From contig JAENWA010000063.1 in the NCBI GenBank assembly GCA_016650295.1, positions 20,084 to 84,083 on the forward strand: a stretch of 64,000 bases of DNA. The letters are read 5' to 3'. Of this stretch, positions 43,918 through 53,357 are shown piece after piece (the first letter of the stretch is position 1; each line of letters starts with the position of its first letter). The position numbers and the translations under genes were made by a program. This DNA comes from Desulfuromonadales bacterium. Lineage in GTDB: Bacteria; Desulfobacterota; Desulfuromonadia; Geobacterales; Pseudopelobacteraceae. Below the pieces are notes generated by a model. It was not told the DNA's origin and did not search any database. It was given only the letters and a program-made list of their open reading frames with translations.

Positions 43918-44628
43918 TTATTCCTTATCCCCCACGTAGATACTGGCTATGCCGAAGGTGAGTTCCTTGATGTGGACGCTGCGGAAACCGGCATCCTCGA
44001 TCATGGCAGCGAATTCCTCGTGGGGAGGAAACTCCAGCACCGAGTCGGGCAGGTACTTGTAGGCGTTATACTTGGAGAAGAGCCCGCCGATGACCGGCAG
44101 TAGGCGCCGGAAATAAAAATAGTAGATCTGTCTGAACAGTTGCGAACGGGGGGTGGAGAACTCGAGGATGATCATCCTTCCACCCGGCCGCAGCACACGC
44201 CACATCTCCGCCAGCCCCAGTTTTCTGTCCACAACATTCCTGATCCCGAAGGCAATCGTAATCGAATCGAAGGTCTCGTTCGGAAACGGCAGGTCTTCAC
44301 AGGGAGCAACCTTGAAATCTATCCGGCTGGCGTAAGGTGACTGGGCGGCCTTGATCTGCCCCAGATCGACCATCTCCTTGCAGAAGTCCGCCCCGGTGAT
44401 CTTGACCGATGGCGGTGTGGCCCGTGCGATCTCCAGCGCGACATCGCCGGTACCGGTGGCAACATCCAGAATGCGGGCTCCTTCGCGGTACTTAAGCAGC
44501 CGGACGGCCTTTTTTCGCCAGCGCCGGTCGATTCCCTGGCTGAGCATCCGGTTGAGGAAGTCGTAACGCGGGGCAATACTGCCGAACATCTGCTGGATTT
44601 TCTCACCTTTTTCCGAAAGTCTGAACAT
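43918..44628 (-). CDS. ubiE: Demethylmenaquinone methyltransferase UbiE/MenG
   Basis: This C-methylates the quinone ring, the last step of menaquinone synthesis. The 236-residue protein has MFGSIAPRYDFLNRMLS, the SAM motif ILDVATGTGDVALE, and the family signature ITIAFGIRNVVDR and VLRPGGRMIILEFS. Confidence 0.95.
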   Translation of the reverse strand: MFRLSEKGEKIQQMFGSIAPRYDFLNRMLSQGIDRRWRKKAVRLLKYREGARILDVATGTGDVALEIARATPPSVKITGADFCKEMVDLGQIKAAQSPYASRIDFKVAPCEDLPFPNETFDSITIAFGIRNVVDRKLGLAEMWRVLRPGGRMIILEFSTPRSQLFRQIYYFYFRRLLPVIGGLFSKYNAYKYLPDSVLEFPPHEEFAAMIEDAGFRSVHIKELTFGIASIYVGDKE

Positions 44629-44855
44629 GGTTTGTGCTACCTTTTATGCCAATTTAGTGTTATATAACAATCTTTTCGACGCCTTGTGTAGCACAATTCC
44701 GGGGCGTAGACCAGCAAAAACCAAACCCGTGATAAACAAGGTCTGTGCTCGGCAAGCACGAGATGGCCAAGGCGGGGCTTGAAAACCGCTCAACGGCCAT
44801 CAGAAAAAGCGGGCCGGTAATCAGCAAGACGGTCGGGAAGTAACGAGGACTCACT

Positions 44856-46274
44856 GTGCTGCCTTCATTTATCCGTATCCAGGATCTGGCTGACATCCTG
44901 ATCATGACATTTCTGTTGTACCAGCTCTATTCCTGGTTCCGTAAAACGCGTGCCATGCAGGTGCTGCTTGGCCTGGGTGTCGTGACGCTGATCTATTTTG
45001 CCACCCGCTTTCTTGATTTGTACATGACCAGCTGGATTCTGCAGGAACTGGGGACCGTGCTGATCATCCTGATCATCGTAGTGTTTCAGGCGGAGATCCG
45101 CCAGGCACTGTATCGCTTCAGCCTGCTGCGCAATTTCTTTGATCCGCGAGAGAAGGAACAGCACAGCCACTTCCAGCAGATCTCAGATACGCTTTTCATG
45201 CTGGCAGGGCGGCGGATTGGCGCACTTCTGGTTTTCAAACGGATGGATTCCCTGGCTGATCTGATGTTGAATGGTGTGCGGCTGGACTGTGAAATATCCC
45301 CCCAGATACTGGAGACGATATTCTACAGCGGAACCCCGCTGCATGATGGCGCTGCCCTGATCAGAGACGGCCGAATAGCTCTGGCATCCTGCCACCTGCC
45401 GCTGTCGTCGAATCCCGATCTTCCGCAATATCTGGGTACACGCCACCGTGCTGCCCTGGGGTTGTCCGAACGAACCGACGCCATTGTTGTGGCGGTCTCG
45501 GAGGAGCGTGGAGAGGTCTCTCTGGCGGATGCCGGAGAGTTTCTGAAGCTGGGCAGCCCCGCGGCCCTGGTCGCGGCCCTGGAGCAGCGTGTCAGCCCGG
45601 TCAACGAAAAGACCGTTTTGACAGTCTGGCAGAAACTGTTCTCCAATCTGCTGCCAAAAATGGCACTCCTGCTCATTGTAACGGCATTCTGGGCGCTGAT
45701 TACCTTCCGACAGGGGCAGATTACGACGGTCACAACCCCTGTCAGGCTTCAGGGCCTTGCGGATGAGTTAATCCTTGTCAGGAGTTCACCCGAGGAACTG
45801 GAAGTCCAGTTAAAGTCTTTATCCAGTCTTACACCCACGCCGGCCAAACTGGATATTAGCGCAAACGTGGACCTGTCGGGAATCCGTGAAGGACAAACAG
45901 TCGTCAGGATCAAAAACTCCGATTTTTCACTTCCATCAGGGATGGCAGTCTCTTCCGTCAATCCGTCTTCGATTAAAGTTTTTGCAGAAAAAAAGGTTCG
46001 TAAAACTGTGCCGGTCAGGGTTGATCTGAGAGGCGCACCGGGGCCCGGTATGAGAGGTTATGATGTGGTCAGCGACCCGGCAACCGTTGTGGTGGAAGGT
46101 CCGGCCGGCCAGATTTCCCGGGTTGAATCAATAGCTACCGAGGAGATCGATGCAGGGCGTCTGGTCAGGGGCAAGGAGTATCGCAAGAATCTGCTCCCGC
46201 CGTCTAAAATGGTCACGCTGCTGCGCGATGAACCGGTGCTGATCAAGGCTGTACCCCGTCGAAACAAACGTTGA
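44856..46274 (+). CDS. cdaA: Diadenylate cyclase CdaA fused to YbbR/CdaR domains
   Basis: It starts at GTG with CGAGGA upstream. Residues 1-90 have three membrane helices; residues 100-255 are the DisA_N cyclase with SGTPLHDGAALI and GTRHRAALGLSE, which make c-di-AMP from two ATP. A further helix (about 268-285) is followed by YbbR-type repeats to residue 472 (VRLQGLADELILV; VPVRVDLRGAPGPGMRGYDV). In Firmicutes CdaA and its regulator CdaR/YbbR are separate genes; here they form one polypeptide. Confidence 0.93.
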   Translation: MLPSFIRIQDLADILIMTFLLYQLYSWFRKTRAMQVLLGLGVVTLIYFATRFLDLYMTSWILQELGTVLIILIIVVFQAEIRQALYRFSLLRNFFDPREKEQHSHFQQISDTLFMLAGRRIGALLVFKRMDSLADLMLNGVRLDCEISPQILETIFYSGTPLHDGAALIRDGRIALASCHLPLSSNPDLPQYLGTRHRAALGLSERTDAIVVAVSEERGEVSLADAGEFLKLGSPAALVAALEQRVSPVNEKTVLTVWQKLFSNLLPKMALLLIVTAFWALITFRQGQITTVTTPVRLQGLADELILVRSSPEELEVQLKSLSSLTPTPAKLDISANVDLSGIREGQTVVRIKNSDFSLPSGMAVSSVNPSSIKVFAEKKVRKTVPVRVDLRGAPGPGMRGYDVVSDPATVVVEGPAGQISRVESIATEEIDAGRLVRGKEYRKNLLPPSKMVTLLRDEPVLIKAVPRRNKR

Positions 46275-46345
46275 CCGTATTGCGTTGGCTCGCTTAGTGC
46301 ATTAGATCAGGCATGGTTTAACTCTGGTTGGTCGGCAGGTCGAGG

Positions 46346-46374
46346 TTGACATTCTTGTATGGATGTTATATAAA
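46346..46374 (+). promoter_or_regulatory. Consensus promoter of the NlpC/P60 gene
   Basis: TTGACA (46346-46351) and TATAAA (46369-46374) are separated by exactly 17 bases, about 40 bases before the start codon. Confidence 0.82.
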
Positions 46375-46414
46375 CCTCCCCAATCCTGTAATAGACTAAA
46401 ACAAAGGAGGGGCG

Positions 46415-47461
46415 ATGGCGCAAACCAGATATATAGTAGTTCTCTGCATCATGCTTCTTGCTATTCCGCAGATGGTCCTAGCATCCAAGACTCATGTTGT
46501 GCGTAAAAGCGAGTCGCTGCATTCCATCGCCCGAAAATACCATGTGTCCGTAGAGGAATTGAAGTCGGTAAATAACCTGAGTGGAACTCACCTTAACAAA
46601 GGTGCCCGGGTTATCATCCCTTCTCATCCTGACGCACAGCCTGCAAAGCATAAAATTGCAGCAAAACAGAAGAGTTATAAAGTTGCAAAGGGTGATACCA
46701 TCCCCAAAATAGCAAAGAAGACCGGACTTAAGATTGCGGATATCCGGCGATTTAACGGACTTAAGGGTAACAGGGTCAAGCCCGGCCAGGTGCTTGCCCT
46801 GATGGACGCAGCATCCGGAGCAGAGGAAACACCGCACGCATCAGTTGCTGTCAATCGACTGCAACTGGTCAATCGTGATCTGCTCAACGAACAGGAATTC
46901 TCTGATACCCTGGCAGAATTGACGGATATCTCCAGCGAACGCCCGGTTGATTTGGCAAAATCCCTTCAAGAAAACAGTGCCGGTGCCAACAAGATCAAGA
47001 AAACCGCCTATAGTTTTTTGGGAGCTCGCTACCGTTTTGGCGGTAACAGTCGTACGGCGCTGGACTGCTCCAGCTTTACGCAACAGGTTTTCAGAGAACA
47101 GAAGGTGAGCCTTCCTCGTACCGCACGTGAACAGTTTTATGTCGGCAACGAGGTAGTGCGGGGCGACCTGCAAAAGGGAGATCTGGTTTTCTTTCAAACA
47201 TATGCGCGCTTCCCTTCCCATGTCGGCATCTACCTCGGCAATCGCAAGATGATCCACGCTTCATCCCGGGACCGTCGCGTGGTAATTTCCACCATGGACA
47301 CGCCCTATTACACATCACGTTATCTGGGTGCCCGTCGGATCGGCAAGGATGTGCCTGACGCAATCAACTTTGATGATCTGCTCCAGGGTATCGAGGAAGA
47401 GAGGGAAGGTGATGTCTTCAGTAATGACATGCTGGGAGTGACATCAAGCATGAACAATTGA
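46415..47461 (+). CDS. LysM-NlpC/P60 peptidoglycan hydrolase
   Basis: The 348-residue exported protein has a signal peptide (ending LAS), two LysM domains (about 27-70 and 86-130) that bind glycan, and an NlpC/P60 domain from about 195 with the catalytic Cys in LDCSSFTQQ, His in FPSHVGIYLGN and a following IHASSRD. It cuts stem peptides in the wall. SD AAAGGAGG precedes ATG. Confidence 0.93.
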   Translation: MAQTRYIVVLCIMLLAIPQMVLASKTHVVRKSESLHSIARKYHVSVEELKSVNNLSGTHLNKGARVIIPSHPDAQPAKHKIAAKQKSYKVAKGDTIPKIAKKTGLKIADIRRFNGLKGNRVKPGQVLALMDAASGAEETPHASVAVNRLQLVNRDLLNEQEFSDTLAELTDISSERPVDLAKSLQENSAGANKIKKTAYSFLGARYRFGGNSRTALDCSSFTQQVFREQKVSLPRTAREQFYVGNEVVRGDLQKGDLVFFQTYARFPSHVGIYLGNRKMIHASSRDRRVVISTMDTPYYTSRYLGARRIGKDVPDAINFDDLLQGIEEEREGDVFSNDMLGVTSSMNN

Positions 47462-47484
47462 GTCATGCTTTTGACAGACTATAA

Positions 47485-47518
47485 CAAAAATCCGGGCCAT
47501 TCAGGCCCGGATTTTTTA
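47485..47518 (+). terminator. Terminator after the NlpC/P60 gene
   Basis: ATCCGGGCC and GGCCCGGAT pair around ATTCA, then a T-run. Confidence 0.9.
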
Positions 47519-47529
47519 GTATTGAGGCC

Positions 47530-49089
47530 ATGAAAATATTACTTGCCTATACATCCGGGATGCCGGATCGTCAAGATCCTTACATCAGCCTGCTGCCCAC
47601 GGGCCTCTGCTCACTGCATGCCTGTCTGAGGGAAGCCGGTTTCGATGCGATACTCGCAAATTATTCGGGCTGGTCCGAGGCCGATGTCATTCGGCATATG
47701 GAGAGTCTGAAGCCTGACATGGTGGGTATATCGCAATGGACTCACAACCGGCATGCCGCTATGGATCTGGCACATCTTGTCCGTAGCGTAACACCTGGCT
47801 GTACAATCGTTATGGGAGGTGCTCATGCCAGCTTCTGCTATGCTGACATACTTCGTGACACATCCCCGGTAGATTGTGTCGTGCTGGGGGAGGGGGAAGA
47901 GACGCTCCTTGATTTGGCCCGTCACGTCGACGAGGGTACACAATGGAAGGATGTTCAGGGTATCGCCTGTCTGTCCGATGGGAATGTAGTTGTCACGACT
48001 CCACGCCCCCCCTTGAAAAATCTTGATCAGCTACCATCTGCGGTAAAATATCTGGATTTTTCCATCGGGGTTGATGTTCAGTTGCAGCCGGAATTTATCC
48101 TTACTGCGCGAGGCTGTCCGTCAGCCTGCTATTTCTGCAGCTCACCGAATTTCTGGGAACGTAAGGTGCGCTTCCGATCTCCCCGGAGAATCGTCGATGA
48201 AATGATTGCCATCCGCGCCAGGTATGGACTGATATATTTTTCGTTGCGGGATGACACGTTCACCGCAGACCGCGCCAGGACGGTCGAATTCTGCCGTTTG
48301 CTGATAGAAGGTCGTGCCCATGTCCTCTGGAACTGTCAGTCCCGGGTCAATGTACTTGACGAGGAGTTGCTGGTCTGGATGAAACGTGCCGGTTGCGAGT
48401 GCATTCAGCTGGGCGTTGAATCGGGGTCACCACGGATTCTGTCCCTGCTGGGCAAGAAGATAACGCCTGATCAGGTCGAGCGGGTTGCCGGGCTGATCAG
48501 AAAAGTAGGTATCAACCTGTCGATATACCTGATCACGGATGTTCCTGGTGAGACGGAGGATGACATGCGTCTCACCATCGAACTTATCCGGCGTACCCGA
48601 CCCGATGACGGCTATGTATCACCCCTGGCTTATTTTCCCGGTACGCAAATGTTTGAAGAGGCTGTCGCCGGCGGACATATTGATCGAAATATTTTCCGGA
48701 CAAACCGTCAGGCTGCAGTCTATGCGGCAGGTGAACCCGGGCGAAATACCCGGCGACTACTCAAGGTTCTCGGTTCCGCTGCTCCGCGCGATGCCGTGCG
48801 TTTCAGGAAACAGAAAGATCAGCTGGGATATTGCTTCACAACAAACGTATTAGCCGGCGAATCTTACCGGCAGAACGGAGACTTCCGTGCGGCAGAAGGG
48901 GAGTTCAGGGAAGTTTTCAAGCGTGAACCGGATAACCCCTGGGGCTGGTATTTGTTGGGAGAACTGTATGGCGAGATGGGCGAAAAGAAGCCGGCAGAGG
49001 AATGCTACCGTGAGGTCTGCAGGATAGTCCCGAAGCATGGACCGTCACTTCAGGCACTGCGTGCAAAAAAAAGCGGGGCTAACAAGTAG
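47530..49089 (+). CDS. B12-binding radical SAM protein with C-terminal TPR
   Basis: The 519-residue protein has an N-terminal cobalamin-binding domain (to about 165; VMGGAHASF), a radical SAM core with C196-x3-C200-x2-C203 (CPSACYFC), and a C-terminal TPR pair (RQNGDFRAAEGEFREVFKRE begins it). Such proteins modify lipids, cofactors or natural products; the substrate is unknown. It stands alone between two terminators. Confidence 0.88.
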   Translation: MKILLAYTSGMPDRQDPYISLLPTGLCSLHACLREAGFDAILANYSGWSEADVIRHMESLKPDMVGISQWTHNRHAAMDLAHLVRSVTPGCTIVMGGAHASFCYADILRDTSPVDCVVLGEGEETLLDLARHVDEGTQWKDVQGIACLSDGNVVVTTPRPPLKNLDQLPSAVKYLDFSIGVDVQLQPEFILTARGCPSACYFCSSPNFWERKVRFRSPRRIVDEMIAIRARYGLIYFSLRDDTFTADRARTVEFCRLLIEGRAHVLWNCQSRVNVLDEELLVWMKRAGCECIQLGVESGSPRILSLLGKKITPDQVERVAGLIRKVGINLSIYLITDVPGETEDDMRLTIELIRRTRPDDGYVSPLAYFPGTQMFEEAVAGGHIDRNIFRTNRQAAVYAAGEPGRNTRRLLKVLGSAAPRDAVRFRKQKDQLGYCFTTNVLAGESYRQNGDFRAAEGEFREVFKREPDNPWGWYLLGELYGEMGEKKPAEECYREVCRIVPKHGPSLQALRAKKSGANK

Positions 49090-49098
49090 CCCCGCTCA
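49071..49098 (+). terminator. Terminator overlapping the stop of the radical SAM gene
   Basis: AGCGGGGCT (49072-49080) and AGCCCCGCT (49088-49096) form a stem that includes the TAG. It is preceded by eight A, so it can work for the convergent gene too. Confidence 0.7.
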
Positions 49099-49120
49099 AT
49101 TCTGATGCCGTTACAAAACC

Positions 49121-49531
49121 TTATTTCACGATCCTGATGCCAGGGATGAAAGAGATTTTCTCAAAGGTTTTGTTAAGGGTCTTGCTCTGGAAGTTTGCCA
49201 TCGGCGGAGTCTCGGGATATTCGATGCTATCCCCGACTGCTACCTTGATTTCAGGCAGTGCCAGCCAGACTTTGACGCCTTTGTCGTCAGCAGCTTCTAC
49301 ATACGTGTAGCCGCCGGAATTCATTGTCTGGGTTACCTTGGCTTTTTTCCCGGCCCCAGCAGGAATTTCCTGGGCTTTCATGCCGGCATGGGGGTCGGCG
49401 CCAGGTGCTGCGGCAGGAGCCTGACCTTGTTGGGCTGGAGCACCAGCGGGAGCTTCGGTTTTGGGCTTGTCTTTACACCCGGCAACGGCGAGTGCCACAA
49501 TTGCAAGAAGAACTAATACGGATTTTTTCAC
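49121..49531 (-). CDS. NrfJ-like lipoprotein with OB-type domain
   Basis: The 136-residue protein has a lipoprotein signal (VAGC lipobox), a Pro/Ala-rich linker and a C-terminal small beta domain (GGYTYVEAADDKGVKVWLAL; KVAVGDSIEYP). Such domains are found in NrfJ-type proteins next to cytochromes. Function unknown. Confidence 0.7.
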   Translation of the reverse strand: MKKSVLVLLAIVALAVAGCKDKPKTEAPAGAPAQQGQAPAAAPGADPHAGMKAQEIPAGAGKKAKVTQTMNSGGYTYVEAADDKGVKVWLALPEIKVAVGDSIEYPETPPMANFQSKTLNKTFEKISFIPGIRIVK

Positions 49532-49882
49532 CTGCGACCTCCTGATATTTTTTTTATCTTTCCATTTTTAACATATTTGTATGAGATTTTCCAAGAAAAA
49601 AGATTTAAAAAATAACCCTATAAAAAGTTGATGCGGTAAAGGTACGCCTGCGGTTTCTAATTGATCGTATCTCATATTCAAGTGTAGCAGGTAGTTTGAC
49701 GCTGTTGGGAACTTAAACAGAGCACATTGAGCCTGCTGGGAGTCAGTTCTGTATGGAGTCAAATCGCTCCCCGCCGGTGAAGTTTATTTGAATGGTGATA
49801 CACTTATAATCCGGAATGTAAAAATTCCTGAACAAAGCGCGCAAGCTCTACAATCTCTGGATCTTTAATCAGGAGGGACTGT
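49532..49882. other. Divergent intergenic region with likely promoter
   Basis: About 350 AT-rich bases between the lipoprotein gene and the phosphotransferase gene. A perfect TATAAT lies at 49805-49810 with a weak -35 (GTTTAT at 49782-49787). I see no gene here. Confidence 0.5.
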
Positions 49883-51367
49883 ATGTTCGAATCAGCAGAG
49901 CTGGGCCACAAGATCGGCAAGGATGTCTGGAAACGGGACATCCCGGAACTGCGCGAGGGGCTGCTGGATGCTCAGCTCGACCTGTTGCAGTCCAAAAAAT
50001 TTCCTGTGGTTATTCTGGTCGCCGGGGTGGATTGTGCAGGTAAGGGTGAAACTGTCAACCTTCTCAATGAATGGATGGACCCGCGTCACATCGAGGCACA
50101 TGCCCTGCGCGACCTGACCGACGAAGAGCTGGAGCGTCCGCACATGTACCGTTACTGGCGGGTGCTGCCTCCCAAGGGCAAGATCGGAATCTTCGTCGGA
50201 ACCTGGTATTCGGGACCGTTGATAGAAAATGTTTACGGCCGTATCAAGAACGCCGAGTTGGACCAGGCCCTGGAACGGATTATCCGCTTCGAGAAAATGC
50301 TCTGCGACGAGGGCGCTCTGGTACTTAAATTCTGGCTGCACCTGTCGGCAGATGAACAGAAAAAACGGTTGAAAAAACTTGAAAAGGATCCCAAGACCCG
50401 CTGGCGGGTCAGCGAAAAGGACTGGCAGCATTACAAGTTGTACGACAAGTTTCGTAAGGTTTCCGAACGCATGCTCCGCTCTACCAGTACGGCTGAATCC
50501 CCATGGGTCATAGTGGAGGGAACCGACCCGCGCTATCGCTACCTGACCATCGGCAAGGTTATCCTCAATGCACTGCGCCAGCGTCTGGACGCACCGGAAC
50601 CACCCCGTCACGAGGAGCCGATCCCGCCCCTGCTACCGTCGATAGACGACCTGCTGATCCTGAGGACCCTGGACCTCAAGAAGAAACTGAAACAGGATAC
50701 GTATGAGGACGAACTGGAAAAATATCAGGGTCGCCTCAACCTGTTGACCCGCGATGAGGACTTCAAGAAGATTTCGGTGGTGATCGTGTTCGAGGGGAAC
50801 GACGCCGCCGGCAAGGGGGGCAGTATCCGCCGCATCACCCAGGCCCTGGACGCCCGCCAGTACCGGATCATCCCGGTGGCGGCCCCGACCGAGGAGGAGC
50901 GTGCCCAGCCCTATATGTGGCGCTTCTGGCGCAACATTCCCCGCAAGAACCGTTTCGCTATCTTCGACCGCTCCTGGTACGGTCGGGTGCTGGTCGAGCG
51001 GGTTGAAGGTTTCTGCCCCCGTTCCGACTGGATGCGGGCCTACCATGAGATCAACGACTTCGAGGAGCAGATGATCCGCAACCGCACGGTGGTGGTCAAA
51101 TTCTGGCTGGCCATCAGCCAGGAAGAGCAGCTGAAACGCTTCAAGGCGCGCGAGAAGATCGGTTTCAAGCGCTTCAAGATTACTAACGAGGACTGGCGCA
51201 ACCGTGATAAATGGGGAGAATACGAACTGGCGGTCTGCGATATGATCGACCGCACCAGCACCGAGATCGCTCCCTGGACCCTGGTGGAGGCCAATGACAA
51301 GTATTATGCTCGTATCAAGGTGTTGAAGACTGTCTGCGAGCGGATCGAAAAGGCGCTGGGGAAATGA
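49883..51367 (+). CDS. pap: Polyphosphate:AMP phosphotransferase (double PPK2 domain)
   Basis: The 494-residue protein has two PPK2 domains. The first (about 15-250) has Walker A-like GVDCAGKGET and FVGTWYSGPL; the second (about 270-490) has EGNDAAGKGGS and FDRSWYGRVLVERVEGF. This two-domain form transfers phosphate from polyphosphate to AMP to make ADP. In the first domain the usual DRSWY is replaced by GTWYS, so it is probably structural. Confidence 0.94.
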   Translation: MFESAELGHKIGKDVWKRDIPELREGLLDAQLDLLQSKKFPVVILVAGVDCAGKGETVNLLNEWMDPRHIEAHALRDLTDEELERPHMYRYWRVLPPKGKIGIFVGTWYSGPLIENVYGRIKNAELDQALERIIRFEKMLCDEGALVLKFWLHLSADEQKKRLKKLEKDPKTRWRVSEKDWQHYKLYDKFRKVSERMLRSTSTAESPWVIVEGTDPRYRYLTIGKVILNALRQRLDAPEPPRHEEPIPPLLPSIDDLLILRTLDLKKKLKQDTYEDELEKYQGRLNLLTRDEDFKKISVVIVFEGNDAAGKGGSIRRITQALDARQYRIIPVAAPTEEERAQPYMWRFWRNIPRKNRFAIFDRSWYGRVLVERVEGFCPRSDWMRAYHEINDFEEQMIRNRTVVVKFWLAISQEEQLKRFKAREKIGFKRFKITNEDWRNRDKWGEYELAVCDMIDRTSTEIAPWTLVEANDKYYARIKVLKTVCERIEKALGK

Positions 51368-51396
51368 AAGCCAGCCCTGATAAACAGGGTAAGAAC

Positions 51397-51450
51397 GTTC
51401 ACGAAATTATTTCTGCAAAAAAACGCAGAACTAATTTCTAACGTACTAAA
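51397..51450. repeat. Hairpin element at the 3' end of the hyp operon
   Basis: CGAAATTATTTCTGC and GCAGAACTAATTTC pair around an A-rich loop, then TAACGTACTAAA enters the HAD gene stop. It resembles 38050-38108. Confidence 0.6.
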
Positions 51451-52033
51451 AGAAGGCGGCTATTCTCACAAAGCCGCGCTCGATCCGGCGCAGCAGCATG
51501 AAAAAAAGTTCGGCAGCCGGGCGGTGACGGAATGAGGCATATGGCCGACGAATGTAGCAGGGGCGTGCACCGGCGATGATGGCCGCCAGGCAGCCGGTCA
51601 GCAGACGGTCATCGACCATCAGGATTTGGGACAGGGGAACTCGGGCGAGTTCCCCTGTTTTGTTGAGGCCGTCGGGAAACGGTTTTTTCCGGACACCCGA
51701 AATGAAGCGTATGACAGGGAAGTGCTCGGCAAACCATTGTCTGCGCCCTTCGGTCGGTTTGTTGGAGAGAATGAAGATCCGTTCGCCGCCAAAGATGGAC
51801 TCGCACTGTTTCAGCCATTTGATCGCCTCGGGGCGCGGTGCCGGGGCGCCGTGCTGGGCCAGCACACCGTCAAAGTCGAGGGCCAGCGCTGCAATGCCGG
51901 ATGCTTTCAGCGTCTCGGGGTTGAGCGAAAGGATGCAGCTGTTTTCAGGTGTCTTACCTACCAGACGCGCCAGTTGACGGCGATGGAAATAGCCGAGTCT
52001 GATGCCGCCCAGTATATGCGCAAAACCGGCCAC
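51446..52033 (-). CDS. HAD-superfamily phosphatase (YqeG-like) of the hyp operon
   Basis: I chose the GTG at 52033, 4 bases after the hypD stop and with GGGAG upstream; an overlapping ATG at 52078 is the alternative. The 195-residue protein has the HAD motif 1 ALDFDGVLAQHG, motif 2 FILSNKP and motif 4 LMVDDRLLTG. YqeG-type HADs dephosphorylate phosphoglycerol-type lipids. Its link with hyp genes is positional only. Confidence 0.8.
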   Translation of the reverse strand: MAGFAHILGGIRLGYFHRRQLARLVGKTPENSCILSLNPETLKASGIAALALDFDGVLAQHGAPAPRPEAIKWLKQCESIFGGERIFILSNKPTEGRRQWFAEHFPVIRFISGVRKKPFPDGLNKTGELARVPLSQILMVDDRLLTGCLAAIIAGARPCYIRRPYASFRHRPAAELFFMLLRRIERGFVRIAAFF

Positions 52034-52037
52034 TGGC

Positions 52038-53129
52038 CTATCTCCCGTATTTATACGCCGCAGCACAGGTGCCTTCACTGGAAACCATGCAGGCCCCTAC
52101 CGGAGATTCCGGTGTGCAAACCCCGGCGAATAGCGGACAGTCGAAGGGCGCCAGCTTACCCTTCAGTACTTCACCACAGCGGCAGGCCGGATTTTCCGAA
52201 CCTTCAGCCATGGGGAGATTCAGAACCTGTTCGGCGTCGAAGCCGGCAAGCTCCTTGCGGATGTTCAGGCCGCTGCCCGGCAGCACGCCCAGTCCCCGCC
52301 ACACCGCATCACAGGGGGTGAATACCCGTTCCAGTATAGCCTGGGCCTTGGGGTTCCCCTCCCAGGTCACGGCCCGCTTGTACTGGATTTCAACACGGCT
52401 TTCACCGGCCAGCACCTGGGCCAGCAGCATCTCGATGCCCTGCATGACATCGGCCGGTTCGAATCCGGTAACCACGCAGGGAATGTGGTACTTCTCCACC
52501 AGAGGCTGATAAGCCTTGCCGCCGATGACCGTGCTGACATGGGCCGGACAGAGGTAGCCGCGCAGGTTCAGCTCGGGGTCGGCGGTCAGGATCTCCATCG
52601 GCACCGGCATGGTCTTGTGTGCGGCCAGAACGCAGTAATTGGCCAGTCCCAGTCGGGCGGCTTCCAGGATGCTGGCGGCGACCGTCGGAGCGGTGGTTTC
52701 AAAGCCGACTCCCAGGAAAACGATCCGTTTCCCCGGATTGTCCTTGGCCAGGGCCACCGCGTCCAGCGGGGAATAGACAATCCGTATGTCGGCGCCCCGG
52801 GCACGCTGCTCCATCAGGGAACTCTCGCTGCCCGGCACCCGCAGCATGTCGCCGAAGGTGGCCACGATGGTGTCGCTGTCCGCCGCACAGACCAGGGCCT
52901 TGTCCAGATAGCCCACCGGGGTGACGCAGACCGGGCAGCCGGGACCGGAGACCAGCCGCACGTTGTCCGGCAGCAGCGAGCGGATGCCGTACAGGTAGAT
53001 GGACATGGTATGGGTGCCGCAGACTTCCATGAAATTGACCGGCTGCTTCAGCTGCAGGGCCATGCGGCGGATGTTGTCGGCCATGATGCCGACCAGATTT
53101 CGATCGCGGAATTCGTCCTGGAATTTCAT
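52038..53129 (-). CDS. hypD: Hydrogenase maturation protein HypD
   Basis: HypD is the Fe-S scaffold on which, with HypC, the Fe(CN)2CO unit is built. The 363-residue protein has MEVCGTHTMSIYLYGIRSL, SGPGCPVCVTP, GVGFETTAPTVA and C-terminal Cys (ACRCGEVLKG; ACMVSSEGTCAA). ATG overlaps the hypC end. Confidence 0.98.
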   Translation of the reverse strand: MKFQDEFRDRNLVGIMADNIRRMALQLKQPVNFMEVCGTHTMSIYLYGIRSLLPDNVRLVSGPGCPVCVTPVGYLDKALVCAADSDTIVATFGDMLRVPGSESSLMEQRARGADIRIVYSPLDAVALAKDNPGKRIVFLGVGFETTAPTVAASILEAARLGLANYCVLAAHKTMPVPMEILTADPELNLRGYLCPAHVSTVIGGKAYQPLVEKYHIPCVVTGFEPADVMQGIEMLLAQVLAGESRVEIQYKRAVTWEGNPKAQAILERVFTPCDAVWRGLGVLPGSGLNIRKELAGFDAEQVLNLPMAEGSENPACRCGEVLKGKLAPFDCPLFAGVCTPESPVGACMVSSEGTCAAAYKYGR

Positions 53130-53356
53130 TGCATGTCCTCGGGGGAGAAAACCTCTTTCATCAGGCGAATGGTCTCTTCGGCATAGGCTTCATCCAGCCG
53201 CGAGATGGCAAAGCCGGCATGGACAATGACATAGTCGCCGACAGCGACATCATCAGCCAGCAGCATGACACTGGCTTCTTTTTGAACTCCATCAACCTCG
53301 GCAATAATCGAGTCGCCGTTCCTGCTTAGAATCTTCATCGGGACGCCAAGACACAT
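53126..53356 (-). CDS. hypC: Hydrogenase maturation chaperone HypC
   Basis: The start at 53356 gives the obligatory N-terminus MCLGVPMKI with Cys2, which binds the iron complex; upstream codons are dismissed. The 76-residue protein has YVIVHAGFAISRLDE. It hands the iron centre to the hydrogenase large subunit. Confidence 0.97.
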   Translation of the reverse strand: MCLGVPMKILSRNGDSIIAEVDGVQKEASVMLLADDVAVGDYVIVHAGFAISRLDEAYAEETIRLMKEVFSPEDMQ

Positions 53357-53357
53357 A

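Noticed and set aside
44660..44905. 81-codon minus-strand frame before cdaA
   Set aside because: It overlaps the cdaA start on the opposite strand, lacks an SD and has no recognisable sequence.
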